Under the pieces are notes generated by a model that did not search any database, was not told the origin of the DNA, and saw only the letters and a list, made by a program, of their open reading frames with translations. The position numbers and the translations under genes were made by a program. Shown one piece after another: positions 1-11,100 of a DNA stretch of 64,000 nt (the stretch's first letter is position 1; each line of letters starts with the position of its first letter). This DNA comes from Diospyros lotus (Eukaryota; Streptophyta; Magnoliopsida; Ericales; Ebenaceae), in the NCBI RefSeq assembly GCF_014633365.1, contig NC_068344.1, positions 4,973,327-5,037,326 of the forward strand, written 5' to 3'.

Positions 1-26
1 CCTTGGGTGCCAGCTGTCGCACATAT

Positions 27-326
27 TTGAGTGTTTGAAATACTGTAAAGTCATGAATTTAATTCTATTTTCATGCGAAAATGTGCATATTTTCACAAAA
101 TAAGGCCCCAAATTTCAGCCCATGATTCACATGTCCGCATATCTTGACTAAAGGCAATGTGAACTATGAGTTTTTGAGTGTTTGAAATACTGTAAAGTCA
201 TGGATTTAATTCTATTTTCATGCGAGAATTTGCATCTTTTTACAAAATAATGCCCCCAAATTTCAGCCCATGATTCACATGTCCGCATACCTTGACTAAA
301 GGCAATGTGAACTATGAGTTTTTGAG
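27..326. repeat. 147-bp tandem duplication
   Basis: Two head-to-tail copies of a 147-bp unit, 27-173 and 174 to about 320, differing by only a few substitutions. Each begins TTGAGTGTTTGAAATACTG and ends near GTGAACTATGAGTTTTTG. No coding frame is conserved between copies. The array may continue to the left of the window. Confidence 0.85.
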
Positions 327-329
327 CCA

Positions 330-1228
330 AAGACTAATTGTGATCCAGAGATTCCTCAAGTTTTTCACTACAAAAAAATATTTGAATGATCTTTAAAATA
401 TTATTTAATATTGTTGATTTTGTTTAAAAATTTTGATTTCATATAATGTAGTTGACAATTTTTATAAAATTGTCTTATTAGTACACTTCTAATATTCACT
501 TTCTGTAAAATTTTGCCTTTCACTTCCTTCCTCGTCCAGAAAATCTTATCTCTGACCTAAAATTCTAACTCTTCCACTATCTTTAAAGAATTTACTTAAA
601 CTTGTTCATCATTTTACAAAAATTATTGATTAGGTAAATAATATTTTATTATTAAAATAAAAAAAGTTAGACATGACTTATGGGATATAGAGTTTACAAA
701 ACCGAGCGAAAAGAGTTTTTGAAAACAAAGTACGAGACCTAGTCTAAGTAAGGAAAGAATGTGTTCGAGTGCTAAAACCTTTATTATTTTCCAGAGTTAT
801 GAGTCAAACCACAAGAAATTTGCCCCACTCTCTTTAAAGGAACCCGTTTCTTCATTCGTAACTTCTTACTTTGAAACAAAGGTGTACGAATAATAATAAC
901 AATAAAGAGGTTGATTATGGAAGTAAAAAAAAAAAAAAATAAAATAAAATAATAATAATTAAAATTCATTATTTTTGGGTAAATTATTAAGAACATGCTA
1001 AACTTTTGTGTTGTTTTAATTTTGTAATGAGTTTTCAATTTTGTCTATAGTATATTGAATATTGTGTTTTACTTTGATTTTATGTTATAATAAATTTTTA
1101 TTTTTTAATAGTATACATATTTATTTATTTAGTTTTAATTTTATAATACTGTAACCCTTTGTCTAATTGCGTCATTAAATGCCAGGGCAAAAGAAAGGTT
1201 GGATTTTGTAAAAAATAAATTCTACAAC
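330..1228. other. AT-rich intergenic DNA
   Basis: Very AT-rich with poly-A and poly-T runs. Open frames here are short and low complexity. I see no gene and no recognisable element. Confidence 0.6.
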
Positions 1229-1883
1229 AAATTCTATTTGCACCATCTCTTTTGCTTTTCATAATCACATTTTATAATTGCTCTTTACAGCCACCAATAA
1301 TTACTCTTTGCATCAATTATTTTCTAAAAATACCATTTAGTGTACACAATCATCCCACTTCTTCTTCGCACACACCATTATCGTCCATTATTGCTTATGG
1401 TCGCGTTCTCTCATCACAAAGCTCCTACCGATAGCCGCGTTTCTTGTAAGCACCCGTCATGTCACATAAACCCCAGGGTTTGAGGGTTTTGAAAGCACCC
1501 CAAACCCCAGAGTTCGGGGAGCTCCGCATTTTTTGCGGCTGTCGGTGGAAGCGACGCGGTCGCCGATAGAAGCTTTGCAATGATGGGGCCGTCGATCTTC
1601 TCCCATCATTCCTGAACTCTGTCATTATTCGTCGCCATGGCCATCGATCTCTTTCCCCCCATTCTTCCTTGATGGCTGACAACTTTTGTGGCTGCTTATT
1701 AATGAAAGAAGCGGCGACGATGATGAACGAAAATGAAGATGAGGCGACTGATGATGAGAGGATAAGAGATAAATTCCAGATCCATGATTGTAGAGGGCAA
1801 AAATAGATTTTTGCTTAAGGTTATTTTAATCCTATTAAAATATGACTGTGGAGAGCAAAATATCGAGTTACAAATAGAATTTC
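1229..1883. mobile_element. MITE-like inverted-repeat element (Mutator-like?)
   Basis: The ends are imperfect inverted repeats: AATTCTATTTG near 1230 faces CAAATAGAATTT at about 1871-1883. Inside both ends comes a similar pyrimidine-rich stretch with TTGCTCTTTACAG on the left and TTGCTCTCCACAG on the right when reversed. The layout resembles the element at 5912-6468. No clean target duplication could be read, so the superfamily is a guess from the long degenerate termini. Confidence 0.4.
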
Positions 1884-2605
1884 CCATTAAATTTATTTTT
1901 GGACTAAAATACCCCTGTATCCCTCATTGTGTGTCTGTCTGTCACCTATTTCTTTTTTCCATTGTTGTGCCAAACTTTATACTACTATCTGAATTATAAT
2001 CCAAACCTTTTTTGGTGTAATTTTATTCTAATATGTTGTTTTATTTATATTTAGTTTTATTTAAATTATTAAATATAATATATTTAGTTAATGCTTAAAT
2101 TTTGAAACTAAGCACAAAATTTATTCTTAAAAAATTTATGGTGTGTTTTATTTGTTGTTTTCAACCTGTTTTGAGTTTTCAATTTTTCAAAATACTAAAA
2201 ACGCATTTATTTTAATATTTTTAAAAAAAATATTTTCAAAAACAAGAAAAATTTTTATAAAGGAAACCCAAAATAATATTTTATTATTTTAGGTGTTTTC
2301 AGTCAAAATATGTTGAAACACAAAACATGAAAAATGCTCCCCTCCCAATCTTAGCCCCCAATGTCCATATCACTCATATGTCTTTTTCTCTCATATCTTT
2401 TTCTTATTTTGCCTCATTTATTCTCTCTTCCATTCCTTTTCCAACCTCGATTGTCGACCGTGCCCGTCATTTCCGTCATCGCCATGAGCTGCTGTCGACT
2501 ACGCCTACCACCACTACCGCCATCACCACTGTCGACTGCCCGCCGTTCGATATTGCTAGTCTTTTTCATCTCTCATCTCTCATCTATCATTTTCATTTTC
2601 TTGTT
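1884..2605. other. Intergenic DNA
   Basis: AT-rich. About 2141-2329 is weakly self-complementary at its ends (GTGTTTTATTTG against AACACAAAAC) and may be another small MITE. The frames at 2327-2638 are low-complexity Ser/Pro/Ile-rich translations with no domain, so no gene is called. Confidence 0.4.
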
Positions 2606-5560
2606 GATTTTTGGGTATGTTGGTTGATGAACCCTTGAGTGTCGAGTGGTTGCCTCAGATTGTAATATCCCGAGAATTGGAAAAGAAATAAATAATTATT
2701 AATTTGGTCGAGAGCAATTAATAATTGTTAAATATTTTTTTGGATTTAAGAGAAGTATTGATTTATTTTGTATTAAAAGAAATGGGTAACTAATTATTGA
2801 AAACTTGGGGTATGAGAGATATTAATATGTGGGGTGTATGTGTGAATTTTTGGAAGTGTGGGGGCATAAATGTAATTTTCAGGAACTGTTTAGAGTTACT
2901 TTAAATTCAATGATATGTGTATAAGAACTGAAGTATTGGCTAGCACGGGCGGCATGTGCGCTGGGAGGAATTAAGAAGAATTTTTGCAAGATGATGGCGC
3001 CAAAACGGTGTCGTTTTGAGGTTGAGGCTGTGCTGCGCCTATGCTGCCACGCGGCAGTTTCTGAAGCTCCCTTCTTTTGACCTTTTAAAGCTGAAACCAG
3101 TGTGTAAATAGACATGGTTTAAGCATCAGCGAAAGCAGGAAAATCGGGGAAAAAGAAAGCACTGTGCAAGCGCTGTTTGAGGAAAATTCAAGGTTAAAAT
3201 TGGGTTTAATCCAAGTTTAAATAGCCAGGTAAGTGCATATGTGTGTCCGTGGGTGCTGATATATATATGTATAATTATGCGGGTGTGTGCTTTGAGCAGT
3301 CCAAGTGGGTTACTGTGTGTGTATATATGTAACGGAGATATATATATATATATATATGAAATAACAGTGGGTTTCGGTGGCCATATATGTATGCATATCT
3401 GATTTTTACAGTCTTCCTGCATGTGATCGTGAGGGGTATTGAGGTGTTTAAAGGTTGGGAATGGAAGTTTCGAAAGATTCAAGTGGCTGCCATGGCGTGT
3501 AGTGATATATTATATATATATATTGAGCTAAGTGAGTTCACTGTGTGTGCGTGTGTGTGTTCACTGGGGAAGCTTAAAGATTATAAGTATAATTTAAGTT
3601 ATCTAAATAAATAATAATAGTAACAGACATGATTTAATTTAAAATAAATATGAGATTTATTGAGATTTTATTTACAGTGTGCCTATGCGGGATTTTAGAC
3701 AGTTAGATTTAATTAATGGAGTCACGGGTTTTATTAATTGCTATTAAACGTTTTACTTCGCAGCGGGAGTGCAAGGCAGAGAAGAAACGGCCGTGTAAAG
3801 GCAAGTTCCTAACTCTCTCTTCGTGTTCCTCAATTCCCGTGAAAGACCCTATGATTTCTCGTATTTTATCATCTCCCTCACTTTAATTCGGCACCTAGCC
3901 TTATTTATTGAGTTATTATTAATTTGTTTTAAGTTAAATTAAATCCGAGACATCTAGAGTTTGATTTGTGGTGAGCTTACGGTGGTTTGTACCGCCCCAC
4001 TCCTTTTGGGAATGATGCTGAACCAGCCTGGGAACTAGGTTCCTAGACGTGCGGGTTTATTTACGATTTTATTGGGTTTACTTACAGTTTTTCTTAGATT
4101 TATTTATGGTTCAGTTAGAGCTATCGAGCGGTGGGGCAGGGGTCGGTTGTTGGTGACGTTGGGGTAGACTATGGTACGGCCCTGATGTGGACCGTTGGGT
4201 GGTGGACACCCTAGTCACTGGCCGTTGACCGGTGCCGGACATTGCTGACCAGCTTTGCCGGTATGTGATTTACTGCATGAGTAGATGCATTGTATTACTG
4301 TTCATGATTTGGTATGCACATGGGTATGGGATGCATGTTGGGATATTCATTTATTGAGTATGCTTGGACACAGACATTCTAGCTTGGTTAGGTTGCATCC
4401 AGCGCGGGCATATGCATGGCGTGTGGTTTATTATGTGGGCGGAGCATGGCCTGATGCCTGGATGTATGGGCGCCTTGTATCACGTTGATGCTCACTACGC
4501 CATTGCATTTCTATGTGCATTGCATGGATACTGATAGTATTTAGTTCTCGGACGGGAGTACCGTTCCGAGGGAGCCTATGACTCGGTTGTCGGGAGTACC
4601 GACGGATACGGGTGACGGGAGTACCGACCTGGGATTGCGCGTGTAGGTTTGTGGAGATATTTGTTGCCTTTCAGGGCAGCAACAGGTTGGTATGGGACTT
4701 GGGTGCCGTGTGTCTTGTGTGGGCCCTAAGGACCGGTATGTGCTTTTATTATGCTATACTGCTGTGTTGTAGCGTCTCATGCCTTGTGTGTACCTGGGGG
4801 TTTATTTTGGGGAGAGTTTTTTTGGTTATGTTCAGCCTTCAGCCTTTCTTTTCTTTATGCTTGCTGAATCTCTCGACTCACTTTGCTTTCCATCATTCCA
4901 GGTAGTGCCAGCGTGGGTCCGAGCAGGGGAATCAGCGTCTAGCGGCCGAGTCGGTATGGTGTACAGGCAGTCCCGTCAACCTCTGTCAACTCTAATATCT
5001 GAGTAGGGTTTACCCTATTATTTTGTACTGTGCCAGGTCTTTCCTCGAGTCTTGTGTATGTCGGCACAGGAGTTTGTGTTTATTTATTTATCTTGTGACC
5101 GCTGTGTTAGCGGGGTACCCGTAGTGCATACATGTGTTTTTCTTTGTTTCCGTTGCTCTCTTCTTTGAGTATGCATGCCTGGGTGGTTTTTGTCTCGTGT
5201 TTCATTATTTTTCTCCTCCCGTAAGCGCTCCCGTTCGGGTAGTCCGGGTGGTTAGGGATATTCGGGCGGGGGTGCTTACACAGATCGTCGAAAACCACGG
5301 CCATGGTGGCCGGTGGCGACTGCCAGTACGATAGGCAAGTGAGTCGAACATTTAAATTTAGATTTAAGGAGATTTGGTCGTTGAATCTTGTAGATTTTTG
5401 GATATATTGGTCGATGAGCCTTTGGGTGTCGAGTGATTGCCTCAAATCGCCGAAAACCATCGGCCATGGTGGTTGGTGGCGACTGGCAGTGCATATAGGT
5501 GTGGTTGGCTAAAAATTAAAAATTAGATTTACGAAAATTCAATCGTTAAATCTGGCTCAT
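2606..5560 (+). repeat. 162-bp tandem repeat split by a solo LTR
   Basis: The first copy runs 2606-2660 and resumes at 5286-5392 after the LTR; the second starts at 5393. With the LTR and one copy of its target duplication removed the period is 162 bp. Shared landmarks are GATTTTTGG, GTGTCGAGTG, GATTGCCTCA and CCATGGTGG. A degraded third start may lie near 5551. The array predates the LTR insertion. Confidence 0.75.
2661..5280 (+). mobile_element. Solo LTR 1 (Ty3/gypsy, Tekay/Del-like termini)
   Basis: A 2,620-bp segment beginning TGTAATATCCCGAG and ending GGTGCTTACA, flanked on both sides by the 5-bp direct repeat CAGAT (2656-2660 and 5281-5285). That is a complete solo LTR left after recombination between the two LTRs of a full element. 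The TGTAA...TTACA ends and the length fit the long LTRs of plant Tekay/Del chromoviruses; that lineage is inference, since no internal domain is present. Open frames inside it are non-coding LTR sequence. A cluster of short CGGGAGTACCG repeats lies near 4552-4630. Confidence 0.85.
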
Positions 5561-5911
5561 TTTTGTGTATATTAACCCCCTTAACTTAGAGTTTATAATG
5601 GTAGACTCTAATTATGTGAATCTTTGGCTCGTGATGGTCACCGGTGATGGAAAAGATACAGAGCATTGGAAAATAGAAGAAAAGAAAGAAAAAAAGAAAA
5701 AGAAGAAAAAAAATACAAAATAAAATTTCAAAATTATAAAGCAAATGCATTTTTTATTTTTTTATTATAAAAAATAATTTTTTATAATGACAAAAAGATC
5801 GCATTAAAAGACAAAGATAACACCATCTTAAATTCTATTATAAAATCAAAACAAGCTTACAAAATTAGTAATTTTTAATAATTTACCTTTATTTTTTTAT
5901 AAATGACCTTG

Positions 5912-6468
5912 GGAAATTTTATCCATAGCCTATAAAATTACTCTTTATAGCCCACACTCCTCCATCAAAGTCTCTCATAATTTTAAAATACCTATTTTAC
6001 TTCCATAACCCACTCTCTCCTCCGATCACCCATAATCGTCGGCTACCATCTCGCATCTTTCTCTCTCCCGCACCATATACACACAAATACATATATATAT
6101 ATATACATGCCATTGGATCGGTCATGACCAACCCACACATACAAATATATATATATATATACACATACATACACATATATATATATATATTATGCACACA
6201 CACGATTATTGCATGGCCGTGGCCATGGAACCCAGGGGTGTTCTATTGTTGTGACTATGCAACAATCGCATGTGTGTATATATATATATATATAGGTGTG
6301 TCTATATATATGAGAGAAAGAGAGACACGAGGTGATGACCGTCGATTAGAGGTGATTAGAGATGAGATTGGGCTGTGGGGATAAAATAAATATTTTAAAA
6401 TTATTAAAAAATTTGATAGGAGTGTGGACTGTAAAAAGCAATTTTATGGGTTGCTGATAGAATTTTCC
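5912..6468. mobile_element. MITE with ~105-bp imperfect terminal inverted repeats
   Basis: The left end (5912 to about 6015: GGAAATTTTATCC, ATAAAATTACTCTTTATAG, CCACACTCC, TAATTTTAAAATA) is mirrored by the reverse complement of about 6365-6468 (GGAAAATTCTATC, ATAAAATTGCTTTTTACAG, CCACACTCC, TAATTTTAAAATA). Such long TIRs point to a Mutator-like MITE. The interior carries several (TA)n and (AC)n microsatellites. A 9-bp target duplication is not evident, so it is probably old. Confidence 0.65.
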
Positions 6469-7800
6469 TTACAGTATTGGATAGTATTGGATGATGCAAT
6501 GATGAAGATGCTGCCGTGCCAGCCTGGCAGCGATTTCGTAACGTCTTGTCCCAACGTCCAACTTGGCAGCGGCAGAAAAACGCAGCCCATTGTATAATAA
6601 AAACTTTGGTTGAATTACGTTGGGCTCCCCTTGTGTTTCTGATTAATGCGCCCCTTGACCCCAAAGTTCTAGATATTATATACTGATCCAATCAAACATT
6701 TCCCATTTGGAAATCGTAAATTTGATAAATAATTTTATTTAAAATTAATAATAATTTATAGTAATGAATAAAATTATTATTAATTTAAAGTAAAATTATT
6801 ATAAATTTGATTGTAACTATTATTAATTTATGTAAAATTATTATGAATTTATATTGAACAAGTCATTTTGTAAAATTTATTTATTAAATTTAATTATAAA
6901 TATAACATTTATTGTCTCATTTAACATTGTCGTATAATGAGTAGGGTGACTTGACCAATGAAAAATTAGGTTTAACTCGACTTATTATTGTAACGAGTTA
7001 GGTTTGTTTAAGATTTATATACTTAACTCGTGGGCTTTGCTAATTAAAATTAGAATATTTTAAAAATCATATAGACAATAGTATGAATTCATAATGATAG
7101 GTAATAAATTTAAATAATTTATATCTTATATATAATTTTTTAGCTTTTTACAATAAAATTTATATCTTATTCATAAAAACCATAATCACCTTAAAATTTC
7201 TAAATATATAAATATATATATATATCTCATACATAATCATTGAAGTTTGAATTCAAATATAAAGTAATTTTTATAATTTTTAAATATTTATAAAATAAAA
7301 TATTATTTTGTTGTTAAATTATTAAATTTTTAATTTTCAAACTTTTAACTTCTACATTCTAAATGTTTATTTTACAAGTAAAATTTATATTTGAAAAATA
7401 TTTCTATATCTTAGATATCAATTAAATAAATATATTTTTTAAAAATATTTTAAAAATGTATTGACCTGACAAATTTATGTTAGATTCGACTAATTGTGTC
7501 TGACTCAGCTTGTGAGCCTAATAAATTGACTCGATCATAAGATGGACGAAATCTTTAATTTAAGTAATAAGTTATATTTAAATTAAATCTATTCTATTAA
7601 TTAACTAAATTAACCTAACTCATTTAAATAAGGATTAAATGACGAGTTCGGGTTACTTATACTTGTTTGAAATGTGTACCAAAACTTTGTCTTAAAATAT
7701 TATTAAGAGTCCAAAAAAGATATTAAGATTTTCACTTAAGGTTTTTCTTTAAATTTTTAGCAAAGGAAGCAGCCAAATAACAAAAATCAATTTTCGAAAG
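6469..7800. other. AT-rich intergenic DNA upstream of the CTL gene
   Basis: Highly AT-rich. About 6930-7660 carries GAGTTAGGT and GACTCG-type motifs at its two ends, reminiscent of degenerate hAT-type MITEs, but I could not define termini. No gene seen. Confidence 0.45.
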
Positions 7801-7802
7801 TT

Positions 7803-7932
7803 GGGGGGGGGGGGGGGGGGGGTTGACACGTGGCGCATTCATATTTTCAGTAAAATTGAACCCAAACCCGACCGCGAATACCCCTGTTGGCGAATCGAAC
7901 AAAATATACTCTCTCTCTCTCTCTCTCTCTCT
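7803..7932 (+). promoter_or_regulatory. Probable promoter region of the CTL gene (G20 tract, ABRE/G-box, CT repeat)
   Basis: A run of 20 G (7803-7822) is followed by ACACGTGGC (7826-7834), which matches the ABA-response/G-box core, and then by a (CT)12 repeat (7909-7932), a common element near plant transcription starts. The block ends about 225 bp before the CTL start codon and is much less AT-rich than the DNA to its left. The motifs are seen directly; their function is inferred. Confidence 0.45.
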
Positions 7933-8138
7933 AGACTCTAAGCGATGAGATGATGGATACATCTTCGTAGTGTAGCGGTCATAGCCGTTGGCGAGAATTT
8001 CAGTTGCTTCTTCGTCTTCATTTCCGAAGCGTTTCAGTTCTCCATTCCAAAGTCTTCGTTGACTTACCCCAATCTCTCCCTCGATCTGAACGTTTCTTCT
8101 CGCTCTAAATCCCTAGCCGGCATCAGTTTCGCAGAGCG

Positions 8139-8162
8139 ATGCCTTTGATCCGTCATGCATGA
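8139..8162 (+). other. Upstream ORF overlapping the CTL start
   Basis: A seven-codon ORF (ATG at 8139, TGA at 8160-8162) whose stop overlaps the main initiation region: the sequence CATGATGAG holds the uORF TGA and the in-frame main ATGs at 8159 and 8162. Such a stop/start overlap could lower initiation or allow reinitiation on the CTL mRNA. It is only relevant if transcription starts upstream of 8139, which the CT-rich promoter position suggests. Confidence 0.45.
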
Positions 8163-11100
8163 TGAGCGACTCCCAGAGTTCCGCCTCCTCTGACTCTGGT
8201 TCACTCCCCACCGCTCAACAGGTGAGTTTCCGAATCCAATTTCGTGTTCCAATCACTGTACGTATTTGAATGTGTGAATGTGAAATTGGAGTGTGGATGC
8301 GAACATTTTGGCTCAATCTCGTAAGCTGGATTACAGAATGTTGTGCGGAGCCGCAGCGGAGATTCGTCGTCGGCGGTTCTGGCCCTGGAGGGGTCGCGAC
8401 ACTGGCGGGACGTATTTTGGTTGGGAGTGTTCGTGATACATATGATCGGGATGGGGTTGATCCTAGTGGTGCTGGGGCTCAATAGGTTTAAGAAGAAGGA
8501 CAGGCTTAAGATTGATAGGTACACAGTTGGGTTTCTGGAGCACCAGCCGGGCTTGACGGAGGATTACTGGCCGTTCTACGCCGTTGCCGGCGGCGTCGGG
8601 ACGGTTCTCGGGTGGATTTGGTTGTCGTTGCTCGGTTCTCGCGCCAATCAAATGATGAAAGTCGGGGTTCACATCTTGACTACTTATCTTGCTGTGATTA
8701 GCGTGCTGTGTTTTTGGGGTGAACAGTTCTTCTGGGGCGTTGCGTTTGCGGTTGGGGCTGCATTGCAGTTCTTGTACGTCCTATCAATTATAGACAGGTA
8801 AAGGTTTAAGCCTTTACATGCTTATTCATGTTATTTTTTTTTATTTATTTGTTTATTTCAGGGTCCTTTTGCAACGTTGTGTAGTTCGCTAGCAGTGTCA
8901 AAGTGATATTCAGTTTGTAGTTAGATTGTTCCAACCAAAATCATTCAATATTTGAAATTGTTTTCATCTTCAGTCTGGCAAATCTATTCTGCTGGCTAGA
9001 TGATAGTTACTGTTATGAAATATTCAAAGTAATAAATTCATCAAATAGAAACTTGTTTTAGGATAACAAAGTATTTGCTAGCACAAGCATGCTTCAAGAA
9101 GTGACTTACTGAATTCATCATAGACTGTTATTACTAACCTTTTATGTTTTGATTTATCAGAACATAGCAATCGGCTTGGGCTGAGCAGCAGCTAATTAAA
9201 ATTATTTTATCATATCATGTATAGTGCTTTTAGTGCAAAGTGGAATATCTTGATTTGAGGAATTACACCATAAGGATTTCTACAAGCAATGCAACTGAAG
9301 AGGAAAAAATTTCTCAGATTTAAGTAACTATTTTCCTGAGTGAAAAGATCATGAAATTCATGGAGTGTATAATTTGTTAAGGAATCTTATTTTAGAATGC
9401 AGACCACTTTGAAACGCTGATATTAGGAGACACATTTGCAAATAATGTTTTTTGATTGATCTTCATCGTATTCCCAAGTACAATCCTTCCCCCTTGGGGG
9501 TCAGTTAATGGTTTTCAGATGGAACACTGGAGCCTTGAAAAGTCATATGGTACAAATTGCAAGTGGTTGATGCTTTGTCCTTGAAGTTACACCCTAAAAA
9601 TAGATTGTCTAAAAACAAATTTAAATGCTAAAGGTTATTATTATTGTTTTTTGTTAACTGGCAGTCACCCACCTGCTGCATGGTATAAAACTGCTGTAAA
9701 TTTTGTTACAACATAACATTACGATTAAGTAACATTTCACTGACTTAATGTGATAAGTAAAGATAATAAATTAGTAAATAAATAGGTGAAATAGTTTAAT
9801 TATTTAATTTTCTTTTTGATAAATAAGAGCGTTATTAATGGAAATATGTTTAACATTCCTTTTTTTTTAATAATCCAATTTTAAAGGAACTTAATGTATC
9901 TATGCATGCATCCATAGAAAATATTCATGTAATTAGGTGAACTTATGATGAGTAGAAAGTCGAAATAATTTTAGCTTTAGATTTCCATACAAATTGAAAA
10001 ACCTTATCTGATGCCATGAAAAGGGTGGACATTGTCACTCACACCTTGGCATGTCATTTTAAAAATATTTAGGGGTAAACACTACATGTGTTTTAATTGA
10101 TCTTTTGCCCCTCAAAAGTTATGTTTTCTGTATAGCAAAGTTATCTTTCATTTTTTGAGCATCCATTGGTTCTGTTCTCTTATATTGCAATTTGCAACTA
10201 CTGAAAACCAACCCTACCTTATTTATCAGAAATTGAAACACTCATAGTAGCATAGATTTATATGGCGATTTATATATGTATATATGCTGCACATCCAAGT
10301 AACATAAAGACAAATTAAATATTTCTTGAGTGCCTCAATTCAGAGTGATATTTCATTGGATTATGGTTTTTGAAGAATACCTATCTCTGTCTCTCTTCCT
10401 TGTGCAAAAGATCCAGAATTCTTTAATCAGCTCTTTCCATTTATCTTTGACTTTATGGTGTTCTTCTGCAGACTTCCATTCACCATGTTGGTGCTGCAAG
10501 GAGCTGTTAAGATGGTTTGGAAACTTCCTGAGGTTATGAGAGTATCATGTGCATTCATGCTAGTCATGCTTTTATGGCTAGCTCTATGGTCTTTTGGTGC
10601 AGCTGGTGTTGTGGCTTCAAGTTTGGGTGATGGTGGACGTTGGTGGCTTCTTGTGGTGAGCTGGCAAGTTTGCTAATTCATTCTGTTGGTTAATTTTGGA
10701 TTGGTTGGTGTAAAAGCCTTGCCAAAGAAAAAAGTCAGCTATAAATTGTTTCACAATCTATTTATCCATGGACATTAAAAATGCTGATTCATTTGTTTAT
10801 GCAGGTGTTCTCTGTTAGTTTATTTTGGACTGGTGCTGTTCTCTGTAACACTGTTCACGTTATTGTGTCTGGAATGGTTTTTCTTGTTCTCATCCACGGT
10901 GGTCGAGAAGCTGCATCAATGCCTTCCAAGCCACTGATGAAGTCTTTGCGATATGCAATTACAACTTCTTTTGGTAGCATCTGCTATGGATCACTTTTTA
11001 CGGCTGCTATTCGGACATTGCGTTGGAAGGTAGCCAGACTATCCTTTGCTTTTCGGTTTAGTTTCACCTAAATATTACTTGCTCAGGGATATTGCCTGTA

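Noticed and set aside
2661..5280. Protein-coding genes at 3126-3482, 4285-4905 and 5107-5512
   Set aside because: All lie in solo LTR 1 or the 162-bp repeat and have no domain or conserved frame.
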